NCBI RefSeq assembly: GCF_037975245.1
Contig: NC_092568.1
Span: 34,008,501 to 34,072,500 of the forward strand
Direction of reading: 5' to 3'
DNA length: 64,000 nucleotides
DNA from: Apostichopus japonicus
Lineage: Eukaryota; Echinodermata; Holothuroidea; Aspidochirotida; Stichopodidae
Shown here: in pieces, positions 24,179 to 35,522 of the stretch
Layout: each line of letters begins with the position of its first letter
How positions within the stretch are numbered: the stretch's first letter is position 1
The notes under the pieces: generated by a model
What the model saw: the letters and a program-made list of their open reading frames with translations, nothing else
What the model was told of the DNA's origin: nothing
Databases searched by the model: none
Translations under genes and position numbers: made by a program

Positions 24179-24750
24179 TTAAGAGAAGGTTTCTCTCTCT
24201 CTCCAGATATCGACCAGGCTGTGAATATCCATGAGAGCTAGGCATTCATCTCGGGCTTTAAAGTTTGTTCTAGGGTCACCACCGAGCTTATCAATGGCAA
24301 GAGTAAATACAAAGTCGAAATCCCCACCCCAAATGATAGTATTAGTATTGAACGAATTTAAGTTACGAGAAACGTCATTGTAGAAAGCAGGATTATCTTG
24401 GTTAGGGCCATAGGTACAGACAATGGTAAAAGCTCGATGATTGTAGTTTAAGTCAACAATAATGAGTGTACCATGCTGGTCAGTATGCACTTTAACAATG
24501 TCAACAGAAAGATTGTAGTTAAAAAGAATAGCGACCCCCTTTCTTAAAGCAGTATACCATGAGAAAAAATGATTTTCCCTCCCTACTTATTAGTCCAGAA
24601 GCGCTCCACCTCAGGGATACTGTGTGATTCCTGGACAAGAATTATATTAAAATGATGGCGATGAAAATATGTAAATTTTTGCCTACGGTTTTTACTCTGC
24701 CTTAAGCCCCTGACATTACAGGAGCAAATCTTAAGATCAGCAATGGCCAT
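24179..24750 (-). pseudogene. L1-clade LINE ORF2 N-terminus (endonuclease)
   Basis: Minus strand from about 24748: MAIADLKICSCNVRGLRQSK, HFNIILVQESHS, then after a stop the GGKIIFSHG motif, a frameshift, and the open part 24490-24179 with IVCTYGPNQDNPAFYND, IIWGGDFDFVF and GGDPRTNFKARDECLALMD. This is the first about 190 residues of an L1 ORF2 with its probable start codon. It lies in the same orientation as, and supplies the part missing from, the L1 at 16215-20522. About 40 residues are missing between the two pieces. Confidence 0.85.
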
Positions 24751-25189
24751 GAAATATCAATATGAGTCGAAATGTGAAATACATTCTCTGCATGTAGTTG
24801 TACTTGTACGAAAAACAGAATTGAGATAGAAATAAAATCCACAAATACACAAACACATAAAAACACAAAGAAAGTCCAAGATAACTGTGAAAAAAGGAGC
24901 AACGTGTCTGGGATCCACTTGGGTAAACAAAACTCCCGTCGGTGGCTTCTTGTGGGGATGCATTCCAATGTTTACGAAACCTTCACTTCATCGAGTTGGC
25001 TGATTGCAAAAGACGTCTCCTCTTAGTCGTTGTTACACTTATGTCCAATTTTTATTTGTTCATTTGTAAAATCCATCTCTACGTATTCGCGTATCTTCTC
25101 GTCCACGTTGAACTACTATCTTTGTTATTACAATATGGATTCTTTTTTCGGGTTAACTGTTTGAATTTTCCCACACGTTAATATCGAAA
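24751..25189. other. Noncoding; probable L1 5' sequence
   Basis: Directly upstream of the L1 ORF2 start on the minus strand. The hydrophobic open frames here are T-rich chance frames. About 25 bp at 24990-25018 resemble 18766-18793 inside the L1. Confidence 0.35.
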
Positions 25190-25500
25190 CTAACGTTTCA
25201 CATGTGCGGAAGCGTAGAAGGGAAATTGCATTTACGAGTAACCGACTTGACAAACTGCAATTATCTGCAAATTTACGAGTTGACGAGATGGTAACGTGAC
25301 AAAATTCAGAAAAATAACGTTTTGACGAGATAATGGATCTCGTCAATGCATCAATTTTCTGCAAATTGACGAGTTGCACACTTACTACCATCTCAACAAA
25401 AAGACAAAATTCAGAAAATTGACGTTTTGACGAGATAACGGATCTCGTCAATGATAATATAGCAGAGTTGAACAAAATGTCGGTCACCGGTTGTTTAGAA
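25190..25500 (-). repeat. 105-bp repeat family, inverted short copy
   Basis: The ends match the 43.5-44.15 kb array in reverse complement: GGAAGCGTAGAAGGGAAATT at 25209 is the complement of the 44.13 kb end. Two hairpins TTGACGAGAT-N5-ATCTCGTCAA at 25322 and 25427 are 105 bp apart. The minus-strand open frame 25128-25487 is the same 35-residue phase seen in the large array and is not taken as a gene. Confidence 0.8.
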
Positions 25501-26578
25501 ATCTTAGTTATTTATGGAAAACATGGCCGGAAGGCATCTCTATCTAAAGGGGGGGGGGAGTACGATATACAATATTATGCGAAAAGTGAGGGAGGTAAGT
25601 ACGGAATACGTAACATACTATAAGTACAGCCTTATTTCGTTAATCGTGTAGTAGTCATCGTAGAAGTTCTGTGTTCATCAGTTGAAGATGGAAGCAGGCT
25701 ACAGTACAGGCCTAGGCTAGGCCTAGCTCGAGAAGTCCTTGAATTGTAGAAGTAAAGTATGCCACGACCCAGATAATCTACATTGAAACTAGTACTACTA
25801 GTAGTAGCTGTATCCATGATATTTAACCTATAGTAGTAGTAGTAGTGGTGGTTTGATGCCTAGTAATAGTACTAGTAGTAGTAATAGTAATAGTAGTAGT
25901 AGTAGTAGTACATATTAAGTTAGTCTATCATGTAATCGGTCGTGAATTCAAGATGTTCCTCATTATTATATATTATTGTTTCTATTAGGACTATAATTTT
26001 TAATATCCCTTGAAGGTAAATTGTGCTTCGTCAAATTGTGATGAGCCTACAGGCTACAGTAGCTGCCTGTGTGCATTTATTATATATACTAGGCTAAGCC
26101 TAAATGGAGTGGAGGCCTATGATAATAGTAAAACTCTTGAAACTAAGACCTCAGGGTAAGTGGAAGATTTTGCAATTTGAACCACATTCAGTCGAAGAAC
26201 CCTATTGTGGTCAAAGATCATTAGGGTCATATAGGTCACATTGTGGATATAAAGCTGTGAGAGATCATATGATACGTATGCAGGTGTATCACACTGAATA
26301 CAAAAAGGATATACTGTAGGTCTAAGTGTTCATTGGTCAGCAACTTTCATTGTGAAATTATTGTTTGTCACATCTCAATAATTCTTGCTGTATTACTTGC
26401 TAAGCATCTCCCGCCTAAAGCGTACAGAATTTCAAAAATTATGTAAGGTTCATCTTGTTACATTGTCAAAACCACAATGCAATATTTGATTCTGGTCTAT
26501 TTTAAATTAATTTTAGCTTTCTTTGTATGCATTGTATTAAAAAAAAATTGTTGTCTTTTTACTTCTACATTATTACAG
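25501..26578. other. Noncoding upstream region of the RING gene, with (TAG)n
   Basis: It holds a (TAG/TAGTAA)n microsatellite at about 25790-25911, TACAGTA/TACTGTA at 25700, 26055 and 26312, and GCCTAGGC-type words. An open frame at 26104 ends at a strong-looking CAGGGTAAGT donor, but its phase does not fit the next exon, so a first exon could not be fixed. Confidence 0.4.
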
Positions 26579-26699
26579 CTTTATAGTGATATAGAACCAC
26601 AAGAGCGAATCTTTCTGAAATATTTTGATAGTGACTGGGAGCAGTGGGTGGATATCACTTCAACATTAGCTCTAGAGAGGAAGTTGAAAGTTGAAGTAG
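26579..26699 (+). CDS. Gene 1 exon A: beta-grasp-like segment
   Basis: Acceptor TACATTATTACAG, donor GTAG|GTGAGT, phase 0 to 1. It encodes LYSDIEPQERIFLKYFDSDW and EQWVDITSTLALERKLKVEV. The alternation of hydrophobics with a D-W-x-x-W-V core resembles PB1/ubiquitin-like N-termini; this is only pattern similarity. Confidence 0.65.
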
Positions 26700-29600
26700 G
26701 TGAGTACACACTTATATTAATTTGATGAAATCAAGAGAACCAGTTCTTCTCAAAATAAATCAATAAATCTAAATAATATTGCTGTAAACAAGTTTCCAAT
26801 TAACTACTGCATCTGGTACAGTACAGACAAAGGATCATGATGTAAATATGTTATGTTGCAGCAATATATCAGTATGAGATATGACCTGAAAATGTGCCAT
26901 CCGCATTAAGACATGTCACATATTGAACCTATAAGCAGCTATATTCAGTGTTTTTGTCACCATACTTCACCTGTAGATACAGATGATCAATCCTTACCTT
27001 GGGCTATGATCACAAGATACAATAACAGTATCATTCGAGTCACAATTTGCTCAAGTCATACCTTCAAACTAATTTATATGCTAACGAGGTAAGCTCACTG
27101 TATGCAATTCTAGCAATCTATGATCGAGGTATATCATTATATGAAACCAAAACTGTTAGTAGCTACTGCTAAAAGCCATACATTTAAAGTATTGATTTTG
27201 CCTTTGAATTTTATTTTCTAACATATATTACTAAACTAATTAAATGAACTATTAGTACTGAACCGGACTTTATGTTTAATGTAATATCTTGTAATGTAGA
27301 TCTTAGGCAATACATACAGTAGATACAATTTTCAATTTCTTTATTGTCTATATTTTTCACAGTACAAGAGGATGACCAGCCCGGAACTTCAGACAAGGAC
27401 TCTCCAGGTTAAGTTTCCATTTTTCTTCATCAATTCAAGGACAAAATATGTAACTTCTTTACTTGTGATGTTTGAAAAGCTGTTTCCAAATTAACTAGAC
27501 AGGCATCTTTGTGTGTTTTCCTCTTAGGAACCACTTCAGGTCCTACTCTTAATAAAGATTCCCTAGCAAGGTTATATGTATGTGTGTGTATTCCAATGGA
27601 AACAAATTATTATGTTGCAGTACTTCAATGTGTAAATTTAGAAGGATCGAGTGGCCCTTTACTACAAATTCTGTTCTCCATATAAGATCATGCATGCGTG
27701 GTGACATCATGATTGGCACAGCATAACCATGCACAAATTTGAAATCATTCGCCTTACATACTGCACTGTATAAGTTTTTTCCTTACTTCGCCTTTAAAAA
27801 GAATGCCATATCTGCTGTTCATTGTTGAATTGCATTTAACAACCGATAGAAGCGAAGAAGTCCATGGCATATAGAGTACACAAACAACCTCTGATGACGA
27901 ATCGAGCTGCAACACATACTGTACAGTAGCTGTAATTATTGCCTGCTACAAAGAGAACTGACTAATGGAATTTCAAGATTTGAGACCTGGTTTCATTTAT
28001 ATTTTTCTTGGTAAGGAGACCATGTTAAAACATAATGCGAGGGCATAACATGGTCTTCAAACCATAAACTTGTGTTTTTATTAATCTTTCTGTATAGTTT
28101 CCATCCACTTGGCATCTTGAGATAAATCTGATATGATGGTCATAACCATCATATTATATGCATATCTTGGTATAATTCTTTTAATTTCATTGTATACTTA
28201 ATATTCTTACTTCTTCTAGGATCAGGTGCAAAACAAAAGCTGGCTGAGGTCATGGAAAATTTGAAGGGTGCACTAAAAAAACCCAGACAATCTGTGAGTT
28301 GTACTTGATGATTGAGTCAATCTTTTTAATCTTGCTTAAAGTTTTGGCCATAGAACAAACAATGGAAAGTAAACCTGTATGTTGTAGTCCGTCTGCCATA
28401 ATTGAGATGGCTTACATGCTTAGTATTTATGCATCCCTTAATTGTTTATGGTTCAGTCCCTGTTAGTACCTTTAGACATGGCTAGATAACCACTTGCTAA
28501 TTCCTCTGAAGTGCTTTGTCATTTGAAATGCCTCTTTTGCTAATGATCTATAGCTAAAGACCAAAATATCGGAATGAGTTTCAGTTTCAGGCAGATCGTC
28601 TATTTTAGTTATTATGAAAGTTCCATTGCTTAAAATTGCAGGAGAGTAAGGTTGGATTGTCAACAATGTTGTTTCTTGAAACTTTACAGCAGAAGCTTCT
28701 TCTGGACTATTATCATGACTTATTAAAGCAACATTGACATAAGAAAGAGGAGTATTGTTACTACAATTATCTGTTTGAACATGTGGTTAAAAGTGTTGAC
28801 AGGGCAAAAATGAGGCTATTTATATAAGCGGGCTACATTCTAAGGCTCTCTTGAATTAATCCCTGTAGCTAACACATTTAATCTTCCTAGAGTAATATAA
28901 AAAGATAAATATAACCTGCCAAGATGACATTCAAGAAAACTGCATTTGAAAAGTTCTTTTCACTTCGATCAGTCATATAACAAAGGATGAAATTCCCCTT
29001 TTGTGTCATTCAACTTCCATGTACCTTTATGTGCGCAAGTATTTACATTTGATTGAATCCTTGCAATTTTGTTTCTTTTAGGGGCAGGACCAAGAAAGGA
29101 AGAAAAAAACAACTATCAAAGTTCAACTTGGCTGGCATAACTTCAAGTCCTAAACCAAAGCATATTCACAAGTTAAGTTGAACAGAGGCGGCGGAGTTAT
29201 TATGCTGTGGGTGCCAAGAATAACAACTTACCAGGCATTACAAGAAATTGCAATTGACAAATTGTTTCCTGCTGGCAAAAGCGGCCACCTTGGCTACAGA
29301 GATTCATATGATTTTTATCTAGGCAACAGCCGCTGCGAATCTTATGATGTCCCCTCATTCTCTGTGAAGGGCATTTTCAAAGAAGGAGGTAGCAGAGCGA
29401 GGATTTATCTTTTATTCAAGGCTAAAGGTGAGACTCATCGCAAATGGGTTCAATTGGATCAAACTATAACATCTTCCATAACAGGAACAGTCTTTCATAA
29501 TTCACTCACAGCTAATTTCAGTTCATTTACAAAATGAATAACAATGGCCTTCATGTTTCCTTCACTGCCCACAGGCTGCAGAATTTCATTTCTTATGTTT

Positions 29601-32015
29601 ATACTTTCATACACTATATCAGATCCTCCTAAAAGGAGTTACTTGGGTTATATTCTCTTTTGTCTTTACAATTGTATTTCAAGTTCTTAAAATACAGGCT
29701 CTTTGCTTCTTATTCACTATTACTTATGTGTTCAGACTGTTAGTGTGTAACTTTTGATATACATATGTACAATTTTCATTTAGAATGAGGACAAGGTATG
29801 ATTGTCAGTGATGTCGTAGAGTGGATAAGGGGTATTTGTTGACAGTTAGGCTATATTGCTGTCTTTTAAAATTGGGAATTAGTTACATGTAAGCTTGATC
29901 AAGCCATAAAAATAATACAATTGTTGTCAGCGTAAATCCATGACATTCCTTCAGTTTGCTTCTAAGTCACCTTTGCCGGGTACAAAATGTAACAATTTCA
30001 AATATTAATATCTCAGCAATGGCATGTAGTAATTTGATACAAAGTTTACCAGCATGCTTTAGCATCTCGGCCCTCTTTTACATGTCAAAGATACATTTAA
30101 CTCTGGAGCTATTTATTAAGAGTATATATTTATTATACTAAAGTACAATAATTTGACGTGCACAGGGCTCCAGAGTAGTTGAAATCCCTTTACCTTTAAA
30201 ACAAAGCAAGTGCTGCACATGTTATCATTTTTTCTTTTTTTTCGTTTTGAATGGCTATAAATTAGTTATTTTTAATTTGATGTAAAGATCAACCTAGATG
30301 TTTTTTATGTATGTAAGGTGTATGTATAGGTTAATGTGTGTTTTTTAATGCTAAGCAAACTACGACAATATCTCACAAAGAGTAACTTCGGTAGGCCTCA
30401 TACTGTGGATGACTCATATTGGGTGGATGAACAAGATTCTTTATAATTGATGTAAAATGTTATTTTTGGTCACTGTAAGACTTAAACTGAAAACCTTGTA
30501 ATACATTATCTCCAGACAGCAAACATGAATATTTTTCATATGTCATGTGTAGATGGGTCTTATTGAGAAGATGAACCCTGTAGGTTTTTGTGTAGGTCAA
30601 AGGTCACCTCAAGTTAAATTATGAACACTTTGTGAAGAAGATATCTTAAGATAGGAAACAAGGATAATTTCGATATGTGGTACGTAGCTGTGTCATATTA
30701 AATATATGAACTGTTGTGTTTTTGGTGGAGGTCAAAGTCATGTTGGGAGAGGAAAATCTGAACACATTGTTAAAACAATATCTCCAGATAGAAAGCATTG
30801 ATACTATTTATATCTCATGGTTTGATGGATGTCACCTGAGATCTCTCTGAAAACTGAAAACCACGTGATTGTGATATTTAGCTAGGAAGCATGGACACAA
30901 TTAACTCATTCAGTACTTATTACAGATGTGTGGATGCATTATGTTGAACATAAAGCCTATTGTTTTGGTTTAGCGGAGGTCTGTACTGACACAGTACAAT
31001 ATGACCTGTTTTCATCTTTCCATAGCGTCCTTGTACATATATATAGGAGCCATTTCTGGTAAACAGTCAAAGTCTTTCCATAAGAAGTCATAGAAAACTC
31101 ATTGAAATACAGTTCTAGTTTTTGGTAGAAGTAACTGGTTGTAACTATACCTTTTCTTTTGTTGTCTTTGTCTTATAAAGACCATGAGAGCAGTGAACGA
31201 GTCTGAGACATCCAGTGATGAATAACCAGATTTGATAAACTTATTTGCAGAGACTGCAGGATCATCTTCAAGCTCTATGGGTATGCAGCATGTATCAGAA
31301 ACTGTAAAACACTCTTCAACATTGCCACAACATTTGTTATCTACAATCAGAGAAACCAGTCTGTCTCATTACCAGACAACATTGACTTCAGTCTGCAACT
31401 CCAATCACCTGGAACACCAAGTGTAAGTTACTTTAATCATTTATCGTTTGACAGGATATCAATAGTTGACTCCAGTTTTCTTGACATTGACTCACTTTGT
31501 GTACAGGATAAATGTGGTAACTGTATACCACCTATGTCAGGAATTTAGTCCAAGTTAGAAGTGAACAGTTATAACTCTGCATATCAACAATTGAATCCAT
31601 TTTGTTTAAATACACATGATAACTCAATTTCATGGAATGCATCTTTCAGAAGAGGTGTGTTGACAACACGCTTATTCAGGATTGGCTGATCAAGGTCAAT
31701 TTAAAGTTAATGTAATCACCTGAAATTGTAGATATAATTTATAATAATGTATTGAGGTTATTTGTCATACATTGATTGACAAAGAAAAAAATATATTATG
31801 TCGTATGAATTGTCTATTTGCAGGTGACATTCAAACCATCTTCAATACCGAAATGCAACCAGTGTGGAATATGTGCAGACAGAGAAAGGGATGCTTTCTT
31901 CATATCATGTGGGCACTCTTTGTGTACACCTTGTGCTTTATTCTTACAGGATGACAATGATGGATGTCCATATTGTAAATGTTCAGTTGACAAAGTAGGA
32001 AAGCTCTTTGATTAG
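26579..32015 (+). CDS. Multi-exon RING-finger gene (gene 1), possibly a young pseudogene
   Basis: Exons with good splice sites and mostly compatible phases are 26579-26699, 27363-27407, 28220-28293, 29082-29427, 31251-31422 and 31824-32015. A small one near 27528 and one near 31181 are doubtful. The protein order is an N-terminal beta-grasp-like segment, a short acidic Ser/Pro linker, a basic segment, a conserved GGG module, a linker, and a C-terminal C3HC4 RING. Such a layout would fit an E3 ubiquitin ligase; this role is inferred only from the RING. Two problems weaken it as a live gene: an in-frame TAA at 29151 in the GGG-module exon, and no open join across 31181-31251. Its last exon is duplicated at 37222. 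A related second gene begins at 50.7 kb. Confidence 0.55.
27363..27407 (+). CDS. Gene 1 exon B: acidic linker
   Basis: Acceptor TTTTTCACAG, donor CCAG|GTTAAG, 45 bp, phase 1 to 1. It encodes VQEDDQPGTSDKDSP. Joins in phase to exon A. A further candidate at 27528-27570 (GTTSGPTLNKDSLA) would break the phase unless a donor after 12 bp is used. Confidence 0.55.
28220..28293 (+). CDS. Gene 1 exon D: basic helix-like segment
   Basis: Acceptor TTACTTCTTCTAG, donor TCT|GTGAGT, phase 1 to 0. It encodes GSGAKQKLAEVMENLKGALK and KPRQS. The matching exon of gene 2 (59660-59730) has the same phases and is likewise basic. Confidence 0.6.
29082..29427 (+). CDS. Gene 1 exon E: conserved GGG module, with an in-frame stop
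   Basis: Acceptor TTTCTTTTAG, donor AAAG|GTGAGA, phase 0 to 1. It reads GQDQERKKKTTIKVQLGWHN FKS, then TAA at 29151, then in the same frame TKAYSQVKLNRGGGV, TTYQALQEIAIDKLFPAGKS, DSYDFYLGNSRC and RARIYLLFKAK. The KVQLGW, VxxxxGGG, LFPxGKS and FYLG pattern recalls a module seen in many animal proteins of unknown function. The frame is intact on both sides of the single stop, so a recent nonsense change, a sequencing error or readthrough are all possible. Confidence 0.6.
29428..31250. other. Intron-like stretch with degenerate 130-bp repeats
   Basis: About 30490-30800 holds two to three degenerate units: AATATCTCCAGA-type words at 30508, 30639 and 30768 and GAGGTCAAAG-type words about 130 bp apart. 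This resembles a tandem pattern common in marine invertebrate introns. At 31181 an acceptor (TTATAAAG) opens a short frame that stops within 50 bp in every phase, so an exon there is doubtful. Confidence 0.45.
31251..31422 (+). CDS. Gene 1 exon G: linker before the RING
   Basis: Acceptor TTATTTGCAG, donor AGT|GTAAGT. Two frames are open throughout. The one that joins the RING exon in phase ends SVSLPDNIDFSLQLQSPGTP. The other is Ser-rich (TAGSSSSSMGMQHVSET) and looks more linker-like at its start. A single indel within the exon would reconcile them. Confidence 0.45.
31824..32015 (+). CDS. Gene 1 last exon: C3HC4 RING finger
   Basis: Acceptor CTATTTGCAG, phase 0. It encodes VTFKPSSIPKCNQCGICADR, then SCGHSLCTPC and GCPYCKC, ending KVGKLFD and TAG. 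All eight zinc ligands are present (CxxC, CxH, CxxC, CxxC), in the compact arrangement of Neuralized-like C-terminal RINGs. The residue before the third Cys is Ser, where the duplicate at 37222 has the common Pro. A candidate AATAAA lies far downstream at 35068. Confidence 0.8.
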   Translation: MTFKPSSIPKCNQCGICADRERDAFFISCGHSLCTPCALFLQDDNDGCPYCKCSVDKVGKLFD

Positions 32016-32256
32016 ATCAAACCTGAATTCGGAAGGTTCAATGACAAGTTGGGTATCACTTTTTTTGCCATTACAAGCTATACTTTACTGAACATCACCC
32101 TTTAAAGTAGAAACCAAATGTTTTCCATGTAGCTAGAAAGATAACCTTTAGGATTGCATGAAGACATTGACGTCATGATGATATTGTGATCACTGTTTAT
32201 TAACTTTTGTGCTTGTTTTTGTTTCTTGAGCTATGTTAAAAAGCTTCTGCATTCAG

Positions 32257-33583
32257 CAGGGGCGGGATTTGAGTTGTGAAAGTGGGGGGGGGGGGGGCAA
32301 ACCTGCCAGCAAGACTATCTAAGCGGAGCGCCACCATCGGTTGGCGCGGAGCGTACAAGACATTTTTTGGCTTTACAAACCCTCCAGATGGCCGGAAACG
32401 GCACTTCCGGAGTGCTCTAAGCTGCATGTACCCATCCTTGAAATATGGATCTCATGTCTGCAATTTGTATCTAGATAGTTAATTATCGTTTTAAATTTTG
32501 AAGAGGATTGATAGTAGAACATATGGTCAGATGGTGATGTACAACTTTTGTTATACGTCACTATCTAAGCGGAGCGCCTTCATCGGTTGGCAAGGAGCGT
32601 CGAAATTTTCGATGAAAGGTACCCTTAGATCGGTAAAATTAACACCCATATAGGCTTTAAATTGCATCTAAACAATTAATGAACGTGTTTAAATTTGGGG
32701 AGGACGGATAGAAGAACTTATATGGTGATGTACAACTGAAGCTTATACGTCACTATTTAGGCGGTGCACCACCATCAGTTGGCGCGGCGCGTCGAAATTT
32801 AAGCAAAAAGGAAATCCTAGATCAGCAAAAATGACACCTCTGGTAACAATAAATCGCATCTAGACAGTTCTTTCCCCCTAAAATTATTAGTATATTGTGC
32901 ATTTGGACCGATCAAGAATATGTTCAGCACCCACTTCGAAATTCTCCCAGCGGTCCCCACTTCTTGGAGCACTTGGCAAATATTGGGGCTGAACATACCT
33001 TTCCCCCCCCCCATGGGGGATAAGCCCCTCAAGTCCACCGGTTCCGTCGCCACTGAAGTCGAGGAGGGGTGATTTCGAGCAGTAAAGAAATTACATCGGC
33101 ATTGCCATTGCATATTGTTGAATGACACGGGGGGGGGGGGGGTGTCATGTGTCAGTTTATGAATTTAATTATTGATATACCCAATGTGCAAATCTGGCTT
33201 TCGTAAATCGTTTCTCTGGATTTAGTTATTCAACGCATTCAGTAGAGCAGCAACGTTGAAAAGCTAGCACTGTAGCACATGCCGCAGATTCATCACATGC
33301 AGAATTGAATCGCTATAGTGTGTTAGCTCCAGGATTCGTAACCTGTGCTGCGAACCATGTGCTAGCTCCAGTTATTCTGCATGCTACATGTTACGATCTT
33401 AAATACAAATTCGACTTATAGATTCGAAACAAACAGGCCTATTTGATAGAGCTGTTGTGGGGGAATAATTTCGATTAGGGTTGTGCACATTTGTCTGCAA
33501 AAACGACAAAAAAGTGAACTAAGATTTGGGAAAAAAGTGGGGGGGCAAATGCCCCCTCTTGCCCCCCCGTAATTCCGCCCATG
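32257..33583. mobile_element. Non-autonomous hAT-type element (1,327 bp) with 8-bp target duplication
   Basis: It is flanked by GCATTCAG at 32249-32256 and 33584-33591. The duplicate segment at about 37650 has one GCATTCAG and no insert, which is an empty site in the same window. The ends are CAGGGGCGGGATT and the complement of CATGGGCGGAATT. Inside, three diverged units begin ACTATCTAAGCGGAGCGCC (32313, 32560, 32752). The same unit occurs once in the element at 45091. G and C runs at about 32284 and 33130 and a second terminus-like sequence (complement of CAGTGGCGACGGAACC, about 33040) suggest nested insertion. Confidence 0.92.
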
Positions 33584-35522
33584 GCATTCAGTGTATATAT
33601 GTTCTGTTCATGTTTAATAATATGTTAAATATAACACAAACAAGGATGACACACGCTTGCAAAAAAAATAAATAAATAAAAAAACTACAATAAGAGAGGA
33701 AGTAAGGAGACAAATAATTTAATGTATTCACTTATGTCTGATAGATTTGACTTTAGAAAATGTGTGGTGGTATTGTGTTAAACGTACCTTTGAAAATGAT
33801 ATATCAAGTGAAATCAAGCACATTCGTCAGTCAAGTGTTCCATATGACTTTTCAAGTACCCTAGGGACAATATGAAAAGTTTACACAAGATATATGATAT
33901 GATACATTACTGTATAACCCCCCCCCCCCATGCGGCTTCACCAACGTGGGGACCTGCCTAGTGCTTCTACTATACATTAACAGGTGGATACACTTTGGAA
34001 TGGGAGATAATCCCTCATTTTAATTACAGACTGGACTGAATCTGTGTTGAAATGCTGATGTTTTGATGTTATCTGGTGTTGTTCTGTTGATGGTTAAAAA
34101 TGAACCAACAAAAGGAAAAACATACCCTTCCCCTAGATAAGCCATTGTGTTAGAATGAGGAAGAATTTGTCGGAAACTCTTTCATGTTATGAGATGTTTA
34201 CCAACTGTAGATTCGGCATGCTGCCCTATGTAAAGGAAGGGTGATTTTATGGGTTGTGGAATATTCTCTCCAGACATATTTTTGTTACTTTTGTAACTAA
34301 AGATGATATATATCATTTGAAAATTAAAAGATTGTATTATTTAATTGATCACAGTTTTCCTAGTACCCTTTGAATGAGATTAAATATGTTAAACTGGATA
34401 TATGATGATTTAACACAATATTCACTTTGATGTTACCCAATTTTGAAAGTTGTTGAACTTCATTATGAAACTTTACATTTGTTAATACTTTGCCTGCCTC
34501 GTATAACCCTCTTTGCCAGTTGCATTAGTTGTTGGACTTCACTTTTAACCTCATATCAGATAGTATGATAATACTATATTTACTTTCAGTCTGGTTTTAA
34601 GCACTTTATCAGTTGTTTGTTGAACTTTGCTTTGCTGTGAACTTTGTCTTGAACTTTGTCTTTAAATTTTACCTGGATGAAGAATATTTAAAGATACTTC
34701 ACTAGTTGTAAAAACTGACAGTAAATATTTATAAGATTATACAATGATCCTTTGTATAAATTTAAATTTCTGTTATGAGAAATAATGTTATTTATGAAGC
34801 ATTATGATATGAAATTAGCAACTACCGGTACTATCAAGGAACTATAACACAAATCTGATTCGAAATAGATTTTGAAATTTTACAAGCTTTCAGTTTTATT
34901 GTCTTTTCTAATAGTCTGAAGCCATAAGTGGGGATTCAACTGTTTAGAGTGGCACACAGGGAGCTGTCTGTACCGAACTAATATTTATTTAGTCAGCACA
35001 GGCAAAAGTGTGAGATACTTGTAAACCATGATATCCTATCGATCATTCTGTATATCTTGTACTTGGAAATAAAATATGTAAAGTCAGCAAATATCAATAT
35101 GTGAATTTATCCAGTTAAAAATGTGTGAAAATAACTTGCATTTGCTAGCAATGCATAATATTAAATGCATCTATGTCGATTAAGCCAATGTCCGCAATAT
35201 TCCAATATTTGACTACTAAATTATTCAGAATGTATTAATAACTCAAGGCATATCTGTGCATTCTGGTATAAGTTTATCACGTCCCTGGCATGAATCCTTC
35301 TCTGACAACATAATTCATTACACCAAATAAGTGTTTGCTGTTGTAAGCAAAATTGGCCAGGCTTACCAAGACTTTTAATTAAAGTACCAAAATATAACAA
35401 CCACATGTAAGCAATCATTGGTTTAAAATTAACTGACCATTTTTTAATATTCGAGAAACAAGCCACAATTTTTCTAAAACAATGTTAGTAATCCTTATAC
35501 TAAGCCAAACCTAGAAAACGCA

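Larger units (their letters stand above)
31793..35522 (+). repeat. Segmental duplication, copy 1
   Basis: From just upstream of the RING exon to about 35522 the sequence runs parallel to 37190-39492 with only scattered differences by eye. The main differences are a 1.3-kb hAT insertion in this copy (32257-33583) and about 77 bp (about 34003-34080) absent from copy 2. The nonexonic remainder holds no other gene. A TACTGTA (33908) is shared with copy 2 (37964), so it predates the duplication. Confidence 0.9.

Noticed and set aside
24702..24968. Hydrophobic minus-strand open frame resembling a membrane protein
   Set aside because: Out of frame with the L1 ORF2 start it overlaps and T-rich; chance.
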